The notes under the pieces: model-generated
What the model saw: only the letters and a program-made list of their open reading frames with translations
Told to the model about the DNA's origin: nothing
The model's database searches: none
Shown: positions 4,477-10,049 of the stretch, in pieces
Layout: every line of letters begins with the position of its first letter
Position numbering within the stretch: the stretch's first letter is position 1
From: Nanobdellota archaeon
GTDB taxonomy: Archaea > Nanobdellota > Nanobdellia > Pacearchaeales > GW2011-AR1
NCBI GenBank assembly: GCA_018830845.1
Contig: JAHJRS010000002.1
Coordinates: 1 to 10,049, forward strand
Direction: 5' to 3'
Length of the DNA: 10,049 bases
Program-made: the position numbers and the translations under genes

Positions 4477-6189
4477 ATGGATAATTTATTTATACAGTTC
4501 GGGCTGATAATTTTGGTTGTTTTGGGCGTTTCAGTCATAATGAGGTTTTTGAAACAGCCTTTGATAATTGGGTACATAATTTCCGGAATTTTGGTCGGAC
4601 CCCTTTTCCTTGATTTCATTCGAGGCAGTGAAACCATAAGTCTCTTCTCTGAAATGGGCATTGCTTTTTTGCTTTTTATAGTTGGGCTGCATCTTTCCCC
4701 TAAAATATTCAAGGAAGTTGGAAAAATTTCTTTAGTGACGGGGATAGGACAGATTTTATTCACTTCGGTAATAGGGTATTTTATAGGAATTTTACTTGGT
4801 TTTTCCGTTGTAACTTCAATATACATTGCAGTTGCCCTGACTTTCTCATCAACAATAATTATTTTAAAACTTCTTTCAGATAAAGATTCCCTTGAAAAAC
4901 TTTATGGAAAGATTTCAATTGGATTTTTGCTTGTTCAGGATTTGGTTGCAATTTTGGCTTTAATTGTTGTGTCTTCTCTTGGGAGCGGAGCAGGAGCAGG
5001 AGATATTTTGATTTCCACAATTTTGAAAGGAGTAGTTTTAATTGCCGTCCTGATTCCCATTAGCCATTATATTTTGCCCAAGTTTGGCGATTTTTTTGCA
5101 AAGTCCCAGGAACTTTTATTTGTGTTTGCAATCTCCTGGGGATTAGGTTTGTCACTTCTTTTCCTTTATTCGGGGTTTTCAATTGAAGTTGGAGCATTAA
5201 TTGCGGGAATTATGCTTTCAATGTCCCCCTATAGTTTTGAGATTAGTTCAAAATTAAAACCTTTAAGAGACTTTTTTCTTATATCGTTTTTCATAATTTT
5301 GGGAAGTCAGATGGTCTTTGCAAATATAAATTCTTTAATTCTTCCAACGATTATTTTCTCTATTTTGGTTATTTTTGGAAACTCTTTGATAGTCATAATT
5401 TTGATGGGGCTTTTTGGATACAGCAAGAAAACCGGTTTTATGTCCGGGCTAACTGTTGCTCAGATTGGGGAATTCTCCCTGATTTTTATTGCCCTTGGAG
5501 TAAAGGCTGGGCACTTATCGCAGGAAATACTTTCTTTTGTAACCCTGATAAGCTTAATCACAATTTTCGGTTGTACTTATCTTATAGTGTACTCTGACAA
5601 AATTTTTGCAAAAATTTCGCCCTTGCTGACAATTTTTGAAAAGAAAAAAATAAAAGAGAAAGACATTCCAAAAAAGGATTATGATTATATTCTCTTGGGA
5701 TATAACAGGATTGGTTTTTCGGTTATAAGGGCTTTTTCAAAGATAACGAAGAATTTTCTTGTGGTGGATTACAATCCTCAAATTGTCAGGACATTGAAAG
5801 ATGAAGGCATTGACGCAATTTACGGAGATGTTGATGATTCTGAATTTTTGGAAGACGTAGGAATTTGTAAGGCTTCGGTAGTTGTTTCCACGGTTCCCGA
5901 GAAAGAAACAAATCAGCTTATTCTCGATGTGTTAAGAAGGAACAAAGTAAATCCTATTTCCATACTTACAAGCAGACAAATACCTGATGCACTTGAACTT
6001 TACAAATCAGGAGCAGATTATGTAATCCTTCCCCACTTTTTAGGAGGAGAATACATCTCAAAGGTGATTCAAACTGCAAAAAAACAAAGAAAATATTATG
6101 AAAGGGAGAAGGAGAAAGAGTTAAAAATTCTTAAGGAAAGGCTGAAAAAAGGACACAAGCACCCTGAAATTGAGAGAGATAGAAAATAA
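4477..6189 (+). CDS. Kef-type CPA2 cation/proton antiporter with RCK domain
   Basis: 570 aa. Residues 1-378 form the CPA2 Na+/H+-exchanger fold with about 12-13 membrane segments, opening without a signal peptide. Seen: RFLKQPLIIGYIISGILVGP (23-42), GIAFLLFIVGLHLSP (61-75), LTFSSTIIILKLL (121-133), the ion-site motif VQDLVAI with Asp155 (153-159), and VAQIGEFSLIF (327-337). After a charged linker (388-400), residues 402-535 form an RCK/TrkA-N Rossmann domain (DYDYILLGYNRIG, LVVDYNPQIV, GDVDDSEFLE, then SGADYVILPH). The nucleotide-binding glycine motif is partly degenerate (GYNRIG). A charged helical tail (536-570) ends the protein. It probably exports K+ or Na+ in exchange for protons under control of a nucleotide ligand; the ion is not certain. 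Divergent from aIF2-beta; 84 bp before the PH-domain gene. Confidence 0.93.
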   Translation: MDNLFIQFGLIILVVLGVSVIMRFLKQPLIIGYIISGILVGPLFLDFIRGSETISLFSEMGIAFLLFIVGLHLSPKIFKEVGKISLVTGIGQILFTSVIGYFIGILLGFSVVTSIYIAVALTFSSTIIILKLLSDKDSLEKLYGKISIGFLLVQDLVAILALIVVSSLGSGAGAGDILISTILKGVVLIAVLIPISHYILPKFGDFFAKSQELLFVFAISWGLGLSLLFLYSGFSIEVGALIAGIMLSMSPYSFEISSKLKPLRDFFLISFFIILGSQMVFANINSLILPTIIFSILVIFGNSLIVIILMGLFGYSKKTGFMSGLTVAQIGEFSLIFIALGVKAGHLSQEILSFVTLISLITIFGCTYLIVYSDKIFAKISPLLTIFEKKKIKEKDIPKKDYDYILLGYNRIGFSVIRAFSKITKNFLVVDYNPQIVRTLKDEGIDAIYGDVDDSEFLEDVGICKASVVVSTVPEKETNQLILDVLRRNKVNPISILTSRQIPDALELYKSGADYVILPHFLGGEYISKVIQTAKKQRKYYEREKEKELKILKERLKKGHKHPEIERDRK

Positions 6190-6241
6190 ATTTTGGTTAA
6201 AGTTTTTTTCAAAATAAAATCCACATGCCGAAGGATAGAAA

Positions 6242-6250
6242 TATTTTTAA
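6242..6250 (+). promoter_or_regulatory. TATA-like box of the PH-domain gene pair
   Basis: TATTTTTAA, centred about 28 nt before the ATG at 6274 and preceded by purine-rich AGGATAGAAA. No Shine-Dalgarno lies before that ATG, so the first gene of the pair is probably leaderless. Confidence 0.5.
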
Positions 6251-6273
6251 CCCGAAATCTCTTTGTTTAGACT

Positions 6274-6732
6274 ATGAAAAAAGAGCAGATTCTTCTCAGG
6301 GTGTGGCGTTCAAGAAAATCTTACCTCTTTTATTATTTTCTTATTTTTTTAATTCTTGGGGGGTTAGGATACTTTTATTATCTTAAGATTGAAATTTCCA
6401 ATACAGCATTAATAATTTCTCTTGTTGCGGTTTTATTAATAATAAAAATCATAGAAATTCACAGAATAAGAAACTGGTGGGCCATAACTGAATCTTCTTT
6501 TGTGGAAAGCAAGGGCATCCTTAATAAAAATATAAGGGAGCTTGACTTTGCCTCGATTTCAGATATTGATTTAAATCAGGGATTTTATAAAAGGCTCTTA
6601 GGGTATGGAACTATAAATGTAAGAAGGTTCTTAAATGAAACAAGCATCGTTATAAATAACATAAACCGGCCTGAAAGATTTTTAAATATCCTTCAGGATG
6701 CGATTCGTTTAAGGAAGGAAGTTCCACAATGA
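6274..6732 (+). CDS. membrane-anchored bacterial PH-domain (bPH2, YdbS/YdbT-like) protein
   Basis: 152 aa. Two adjacent membrane helices (about 16-36 and 43-61) are followed by RIRNWWAITESSFVESKGIL, the typical opening of a bPH2 (PF03703-type) domain, which then spans about residues 68-146 with the conserved strands IRELDFASISDIDLNQGFYKRLLGYGTINV. Length and order (two TM then one bPH2) match single-domain YdbS-like proteins. The domain faces the cytoplasm if the short basic N-terminus is inside. The biochemical role of bPH2 proteins is poorly known; they are membrane proteins possibly involved in envelope maintenance. Its stop overlaps the next gene's ATG (ATGA), so the two are surely co-translated and likely work together. 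Confidence 0.85.
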   Translation: MKKEQILLRVWRSRKSYLFYYFLIFLILGGLGYFYYLKIEISNTALIISLVAVLLIIKIIEIHRIRNWWAITESSFVESKGILNKNIRELDFASISDIDLNQGFYKRLLGYGTINVRRFLNETSIVINNINRPERFLNILQDAIRLRKEVPQ

Positions 6733-7421
6733 AAAAAGAGCAATCACAGTACCAAAAGGAATATTATGGGGGAACGAGAAGCAAGAAGAAGTACTTTATT
6801 TTTTTAGCTGTTCTTCTTATCTTAGGACTGGTTGCAATAATAATTTTTTTGGGGGATTTTAATTTTACTGGAAACATTGTTGATTCACTTGGGCCTAACA
6901 ATACCTTTGAAGTCAAAGCTTCCCTTTCGGTTCCGGAGATAAATCTTGATGGGTATTATGAAGAAATTATTTTTTCTTTCGGACAGAGTTCCTTATACGT
7001 TGATAACAAAAGAGTGCCTTTGGAAGGTCTTGACAACAAGATAGTGTTGAGGAGTTTTAATGGATTTTTTAGTTTTAAAGAGGGGGATATTCTGAAACTG
7101 GATGGAAAAGCATCTGAAATAACAATAAATTCCGTTCCAATTTCCTCGGATGAAGGGACGAAAATAAAAGTTTTAATGACTCCCGGTGCAAATTACAAAT
7201 CAATTGAGATAAAAGAAAGGGCTTATTTGAAAAGTTTGGATTACATTTCTTCCGGTCAGATTTCATTGGGGGAAAATTTATTAAAAATAAATTCTGAAAG
7301 GGTGGTTTTCAAAAATTATCTTGGAAGTTTGAGTGTGATTGAGGGAAATTTAGTTTTGAACGGAATAGTTGAGTCTATAAGAGTTGAAGGGGATTCAAGA
7401 AAGGTTTTTTTTGAGAGGTAA
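6729..7421 (+). CDS. one-TM protein with a duplicated beta-rich extracytoplasmic domain
   Basis: 230 aa, no family I can name with confidence. A basic N-terminus (SKKK, 18-21) is followed by one membrane helix (about 22-41); residues 42-230 should be outside. The outside part is dominated by short beta strands and appears to be two copies of one unit: residues 105-135 (IVLRSFNGFFSFKEGDILKL...) align with 192-221 (VVFKNYLGSLSVIEGNLVL...), sharing a hydrophobic pair, F/Y-x-G, an EG turn and L-x-G. No cysteines, so folding does not rely on disulfides. The ATG overlaps the stop of the PH-domain gene, with AAGGAAGGAAG 7-18 nt upstream as Shine-Dalgarno. Probably an envelope partner of the PH-domain protein (inference). 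Confidence 0.75.
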   Translation: MKKEQSQYQKEYYGGTRSKKKYFIFLAVLLILGLVAIIIFLGDFNFTGNIVDSLGPNNTFEVKASLSVPEINLDGYYEEIIFSFGQSSLYVDNKRVPLEGLDNKIVLRSFNGFFSFKEGDILKLDGKASEITINSVPISSDEGTKIKVLMTPGANYKSIEIKERAYLKSLDYISSGQISLGENLLKINSERVVFKNYLGSLSVIEGNLVLNGIVESIRVEGDSRKVFFER

Positions 7422-7422
7422 A

Positions 7423-7432
7423 TTTATAAAAT
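7423..7432 (+). promoter_or_regulatory. TATA box of the four-TM protein gene
   Basis: TTTATAAAAT starting two bases after the previous stop codon, centred 25 nt before the ATG at 7452, with no Shine-Dalgarno between. Near consensus; predicts a leaderless transcript separate from the upstream operon. Confidence 0.65.
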
Positions 7433-7451
7433 ATTCTCCCATTAATTTTTT

Positions 7452-8000
7452 ATGAACCTGAAAGAAATTATCTTTGGTGTTGCAGTTCTTGTTTTAACTC
7501 TTTTTGTTACAACATATGGCGTTAACATGTTCTTTTCAGAACCCCTTTATGAAGACGTTTGTTCGCCTTCTCTTTGGGAAGTTGAAGTCTTAAATGAAAC
7601 AACCTGTTTTGAATTGGGAGGAAAATGGATGGAAGGGGATATTCGAGGGTCAGGTCCTCAATATTTGGAAGGTTATTGTGACAAGGATTTTAGCTGTAGA
7701 GAGTCTTATAATCTTCGTCTTGAAAGATATCATATGAATATTTTTTTGATTGCTGTTCCTTTAGGGATACTTTTAATTTTGTTTGGAGCTTATTTTTTCA
7801 GTCTTGATGCCGTTAGTGTTGGAATAATGGCAGGAGGGGTTGGAACTATTTTGAGGGGCGTTGGAAGTTACTGGAGATATTCTGAAGATTGGATGAGGTT
7901 TTTAATTTCTTTTGCAGGGCTCGTAGTTTTGATTTATTTTGTATATAGGTTTCAGGAAAAAATAGGCTCCAACAAAAAAGTTAGGAAAAAAAGAAAATAG
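7452..8000 (+). CDS. four-TM membrane protein with a cysteine-bearing outside loop, unknown function
   Basis: 182 aa; I do not recognise a named family, although proteins of this design are common in DPANN genomes (general impression). Membrane helices at about 6-28, 96-116, 119-137 and 149-166. Between helices 1 and 2 lies a loop of about 65 residues with Cys37, Cys52, Cys76 and Cys82, which could form two disulfides, plus aromatic and acidic residues (PSLWEVEVLNETTCFELGGK). An even number of helices and a basic tail (KKVRKKRK) put both ends inside the cell and the loop outside. Own TATA box; convergent with the OB-fold gene, whose stop lies 2 bp beyond. May belong with the preceding envelope pair by location only. 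Confidence 0.75.
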   Translation: MNLKEIIFGVAVLVLTLFVTTYGVNMFFSEPLYEDVCSPSLWEVEVLNETTCFELGGKWMEGDIRGSGPQYLEGYCDKDFSCRESYNLRLERYHMNIFLIAVPLGILLILFGAYFFSLDAVSVGIMAGGVGTILRGVGSYWRYSEDWMRFLISFAGLVVLIYFVYRFQEKIGSNKKVRKKRK

Positions 8001-8002
8001 TT

Positions 8003-8632
8003 TTATCCCAAATACCTAAGTCTTCCTGGCCTTGGTTCAAAAATTATTCCTTCTTCAATTAATTTTTTAATTTCCTGATTAATTGTATCCGGGGAGGCCT
8101 CGCGAAATTCAAGGATTATTTTTTCGGAGTCTATTCCTCCTTCTTCCTCGGCGCTTTTTATTTTTCCAAGAATTTGGTCTTTTATTGCTTTTGCAACTTT
8201 AACATCTTTTACAGGCTTTGTATTTCTGTTTTTTTGTTTTTCAAGTTCAAGTTTCCTTACCAAAAGGTATTTTGGGTTCTTTGCAGAAATTATTTCGGGC
8301 TGAATGTAGGTTTCGTTGTTCCAGTTTCTGATAACTCCTATCACAACAACCGTTTCCCCCTGAGAAATTCCTTTGAATTTTGGATAATTTTCCTCCCCGA
8401 ACGATTTTAATTTTATTTGTCCTGAACCGTCATCAAGTGTAAAAAAAATGTATTTTTTCTCCCCTTCACTTTCATATTTGTCAACAATATTTCCAATGAT
8501 ATTCACCCTTGAAATAACCCTATCTCCAAGTTCAAGATGAATAAACTTGTCCGAGTCAAATATTGGTTTTCCTAAAAGTATGTCTCCTATTCGGAGTTTG
8601 TATGCAATATTTCTTTTATATTGGTCAGTCAT
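8003..8632 (-). CDS. RPA-like OB-fold and winged-helix protein
   Basis: 209 aa. Residues 37-118 form a tRNA-anticodon/RPA-type OB fold: GDRVISRVNIIGNIVDKYE, then YIFFTLDDGSGQIKLKSFGE and GETVVVIGVIRNWNNETYIQ. The first and last pieces are the typical beta1 and beta4-5 of single-strand DNA-binding OB folds, and the DDGSG turn is characteristic. A charged linker (125-145) joins a C-terminal winged-helix domain (about 145-207) ending EEGIIFEPRPGRLRYLG, the usual wing/end of RPA2/RPA32-like C-termini. The arrangement matches an archaeal replication protein A small-subunit-like protein that binds ssDNA and recruits repair or replication partners. It stands alone, without a second RPA subunit nearby. 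The ATG has a TATA-like run 26 nt upstream and no Shine-Dalgarno. Confidence 0.85.
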   Translation of the reverse strand: MTDQYKRNIAYKLRIGDILLGKPIFDSDKFIHLELGDRVISRVNIIGNIVDKYESEGEKKYIFFTLDDGSGQIKLKSFGEENYPKFKGISQGETVVVIGVIRNWNNETYIQPEIISAKNPKYLLVRKLELEKQKNRNTKPVKDVKVAKAIKDQILGKIKSAEEEGGIDSEKIILEFREASPDTINQEIKKLIEEGIIFEPRPGRLRYLG

Positions 8633-8653
8633 GGGGATAAAAATTAAAAGCGG

Positions 8654-8663
8654 TTTTTAAATA
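8654..8663 (-). promoter_or_regulatory. TATA-like box of the OB-fold gene
   Basis: TATTTAAAAA on the - strand, followed by ACCGC, centred 26 nt before the ATG at 8632. Fits the leaderless pattern of the window. Confidence 0.5.
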
Positions 8664-8856
8664 TTTATGTAAATTTGGCTTTGTAAAAAGTTAAAAATAA
8701 ACTCAGTAAATTTTTCCGTTTTCGACACAAAAATTTAGCTATTTTATTTTCAAGGGAAAATTATCCGGGCAAAAAGGGGATTTACCTCCTTAAAATTTAA
8801 AAAAGTTTCACTTTTGACCCGACTAATTTACTTTCTACGAAGCCTATTCGCTGTTT
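8664..8856. other. intergenic stretch without a recognisable gene
   Basis: No open frame with a credible start on either strand. It contains an imperfect inverted repeat (AAGGGG ... CCTCCTT, about 8775-8792) followed by an A/T run, and on the - strand AAGGAGGTAAAT, a strong Shine-Dalgarno-like string with no start codon at a useful distance. The neighbouring gene (8857-9435) ends just upstream of it on the - strand, so terminator or small-RNA functions are possible, but nothing in it identifies a known RNA. Confidence 0.4.
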
Positions 8857-9435
8857 TTATTTTATCCCGATTATTCGCAGCAAAAACTCGTCGGTTAATT
8901 TAAGGAGATCCCTTTCTTTTCCCTCTATGTAAACGCAGTTGCTTGATTCATAAATTTTGTTTTCCTCGGAAACTTTTATCAAAATCATATTGTCAAGGCA
9001 GGTTTTTTTTGGAAGGGTTTCGTCAGTGCAGGGTTCTCCTTCTTTGCATGCCTGAACAACATCAGCATAAGGATAAAGATTTCCCTGTATTTCGACAAAG
9101 GAAGGGTAATCCTCTGAAGAAATATAAACTGTTCCTGAATATTCTGAAAGAGTTTTAAACAAACTTACTTCTTTAGAAAGTTTGTCCGTGTCCTTTGGGT
9201 TGTTTGAAAAGTAAAATCTTGCACTTCCAACCTGAGTTGAATAAGCCCCATTTTCATTTATGAAAATGAATCCGTTGTATGTCATGCTTTCACTTTGGGT
9301 GCCTGCCCCAAAGCTGTTTACAACTATTCCAAAAACAGAACCAAACATCACAAAAATCAAAACCCCTGCAAGAATCCAGTTGTTTCTTTTGCTTCTTCTT
9401 TCGCGGTCCTGCTTTGTTTGTATTCTTTTAATCAT
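8857..9435 (-). CDS. one-TM protein with four-cysteine extracytoplasmic domain, unknown function
   Basis: 192 aa. Very basic N-terminus (KRIQTKQDRERRSKRNN), one membrane helix (about 19-41), then an outside domain. It opens with MTYNGFIFINENGAYSTQVG, a short beta hairpin, and later carries Cys130, Cys136, Cys146 and Cys167 (ACKEGEPC, KKTCLDNM, SSNCVYIEG), likely two disulfides. The ending KLTDEFLLRIIGI is a helix. The YNGF opening and the Cys pattern resemble conserved, unnamed secreted-domain proteins I associate with DPANN archaea, from memory and unverified. The positive-inside rule places the N-terminus in the cytoplasm. A clear TATA-like box lies 25 nt before the ATG. It is preceded on the same strand by the toxin-antitoxin pair but probably not co-transcribed. 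Confidence 0.75.
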   Translation of the reverse strand: MIKRIQTKQDRERRSKRNNWILAGVLIFVMFGSVFGIVVNSFGAGTQSESMTYNGFIFINENGAYSTQVGSARFYFSNNPKDTDKLSKEVSLFKTLSEYSGTVYISSEDYPSFVEIQGNLYPYADVVQACKEGEPCTDETLPKKTCLDNMILIKVSEENKIYESSNCVYIEGKERDLLKLTDEFLLRIIGIK

Positions 9436-9454
9436 TAATTATCTTGGAAAATGC

Positions 9455-9464
9455 GGTATAAAAG
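9455..9464 (-). promoter_or_regulatory. TATA box of the one-TM secreted-domain gene
   Basis: CTTTTATACC on the - strand, centred 25 nt before the ATG at 9435, in the 44-bp gap after the toxin stop codon. Supports a separate, leaderless transcript. Confidence 0.6.
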
Positions 9465-9479
9465 TATTTTGGAGGAATT

Positions 9480-9734
9480 TTATATAAATATTGAATAAAT
9501 ATTTTCTCTTTTTCCTAAATCAGTGACCAAAAACAAATTGCTCTCTTTTTTTGAAAGGATTATCCTGTACCCTCCCACCCTTATCCTGTATTCTTCAGAA
9601 CTTCCCTTAAGCTTTTTAAAATCAACCCTCTCTCCCTTTTCAAACTTTTTTATGGTTTCAAACACTTTTTCCTGAAATCTTAAACTTAATTTTAATAATT
9701 GTTTTTCGGAAGTTTTTGTAAAAAGAATTTTCAT
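9480..9734 (-). CDS. RelE/ParE-superfamily toxin
   Basis: 84 aa, the normal size for this fold. Seen: N-terminal strand MKILFTKTSEKQLLKL, two helices (8-36, with LRFQEKVFETIKKFEKG), FKKLKGSSEEYRIRVGGYRI (about 39-58), the core beta strands, then LFLVTDLGKRENIYSIF (68-83), where R76 and Y80 stand at places used by RelE-type ribosome-dependent RNases. Whether it cleaves mRNA on the ribosome or acts otherwise (ParE gyrase poison) cannot be decided from sequence. Its ATG follows the antitoxin stop directly (TAAATG, no gap) and has no Shine-Dalgarno of its own, so it depends on translation of the antitoxin, the usual order in type II modules. Confidence 0.85.
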   Translation of the reverse strand: MKILFTKTSEKQLLKLSLRFQEKVFETIKKFEKGERVDFKKLKGSSEEYRIRVGGYRIILSKKESNLFLVTDLGKRENIYSIFI

Positions 9735-9953
9735 TTATAAGTTGAGTCTTTTTCTAACTTCATCAAGAGAATAAATTTCACCTCTTTCATATTCTCTTAA
9801 GGACCGAGAAATATTCCTTTTGGTCTGAGGAGATAGTTCCAAATAAGGTTCAACCAAATCCCATATTAAATCCTCAAAACTTTCAGAAGGTGCCTTAATT
9901 TTACTTAATGCTTTATGAAGATTTTCTGTGATTCTTATTGTTGTCTGTCCCAT
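9735..9953 (-). CDS. ribbon-helix-helix antitoxin
   Basis: 72 aa. The N-terminus [19 protein letters not shown] gives the short beta strand (TTIRI) and helix A of a ribbon-helix-helix DNA-binding fold; [16 protein letters not shown] supplies helix B. The C-terminal half ([28 protein letters not shown]) is the toxin-wrapping tail typical of archaeal/bacterial RelB- or VapB-like antitoxins. It is directly followed by the RelE/ParE-type toxin gene. The dimer should repress its own promoter; the 28-bp palindrome just before its ATG is the obvious site. The ATG at 9953 lies 26 nt after a TATA-like box with no Shine-Dalgarno, so it is probably leaderless. Confidence 0.85.
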
Positions 9954-9979
9954 ATACTTAATGTATACATTTAGTATAT
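9952..9979. promoter_or_regulatory. 28-bp palindromic operator of the toxin-antitoxin module
   Basis: The two half-sites ATATACTTAATGTA and TACATTTAGTATAT form an inverted repeat centred between 9965 and 9966, with 13 of 14 positions matching. It occupies the space between the promoter's TATA box and the antitoxin ATG, so bound protein would block initiation. A ribbon-helix-helix dimer, or a tetramer on the two halves, is the expected ligand. Binding is inferred. Confidence 0.7.
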
Positions 9980-9984
9980 ATAAA
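9975..9984 (-). promoter_or_regulatory. TATA box of the antitoxin-toxin operon
   Basis: TTTATATATA on the - strand, preceded by AAAAGG (BRE-like), centred 26 nt before the antitoxin ATG and overlapping the right end of the palindrome. The same bases read TATATATAAA on the + strand, so the box could also serve a divergent transcript. Confidence 0.6.
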
Positions 9985-10049
9985 CCTTTTTACTGCCCTC
10001 GTGAGGAAAATCAAAGCTCCCGCCAGAGAGAAAAAAAAAGAAAAAAAAA
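9985..10049 (+). other. oligo-A right edge; possible start of a divergent lysine-rich protein
   Basis: After the TATA box comes a locally GC-richer piece (CTGCCCTCGTGAGG at 9993-10006), then two long A runs that end the window. A GTG at 10001, about 21 nt after the TATA centre, opens a frame reading MRKIKAPAREKKKEKK up to the edge, a plausible basic N-terminus of a leaderless divergent gene. A second open frame begins at the ATG at 9961. Alternatively the oligo-A is a terminator (T tract) for a - strand gene beyond the window, or a contig-end artefact. The sequence shown cannot decide. Confidence 0.25.

Noticed and set aside
4449..4826. 125-codon - strand frame over the antiporter N-terminus
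   Set aside because: Lysine/proline/isoleucine-rich antisense shadow of membrane helices.
9993..10030. Fragment of 16S rRNA (TGAGGAAAATCAAAG resembles a conserved small-subunit stretch)
   Set aside because: The flanking bases do not follow the rRNA, and the oligo-A tail is incompatible with it.

Overview
The window looks like a piece of a small, AT-rich archaeal genome, most likely a DPANN-type archaeon (Pacearchaeota/Woesearchaeota-like; this rank is my inference). Seen directly: archaeal/eukaryotic-type translation factors (aIF1A, aIF2-beta), a Pno1/Dim2-like KH protein, an archaeal DUF424 protein, an OB-fold/winged-helix protein of RPA type, and AT-rich TATA-like boxes centred about 25 nt upstream of many start codons with no Shine-Dalgarno between, which points to leaderless transcripts. 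Genes are packed tightly, with overlaps or gaps of a few bases.

Left part (1-2301): a nitroreductase running off the left edge (-), divergent from a protein-tyrosine-phosphatase-like gene (+) that is split by a one-base frameshift just before its catalytic P-loop. The phosphatase tail overlaps the 3' end of mnmA (-), a tRNA 2-thiouridylase of bacterial type. A tRNA-Asn(GTT) gene (+) with a clear TATA box follows, and its T-rich terminator region is antisense to the last codons of the next gene.

Translation/ribosome-biogenesis block (2306-4377, all -). In transcription order: aIF2-beta, a small zinc-ribbon protein (DUF5679-like), DUF424, aIF1A, a possible 39-codon ORF, and the KH-domain Pno1/Dim2 homologue. 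In other archaea a RIO1 kinase gene often sits between aIF1A and the KH gene. Here that place holds only the small ORF, which overlaps both neighbours. The zinc-ribbon gene has a strong Shine-Dalgarno site capped by a perfect 7-bp hairpin.

Membrane/envelope block (4477-8000, all +): a Kef-type CPA2 cation/proton antiporter with a cytoplasmic RCK domain, a membrane-anchored bacterial-PH-domain protein translationally coupled to a one-TM protein with a duplicated beta-rich outside domain, and a four-TM protein with a cysteine-bearing outside loop. The last three are probably envelope proteins of unknown role.

Right part (8003-10049, mostly -): an RPA-like OB-fold/wHTH protein, an empty ~220-bp intergenic stretch, a one-TM secreted-domain protein with four cysteines, then a RelE/ParE-type toxin and its ribbon-helix-helix antitoxin. 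The antitoxin promoter carries a 28-bp near-perfect palindrome, a good candidate for the autoregulatory operator. The window ends in an oligo-A stretch that may be the edge of a contig or the lysine-rich start of a divergent gene.
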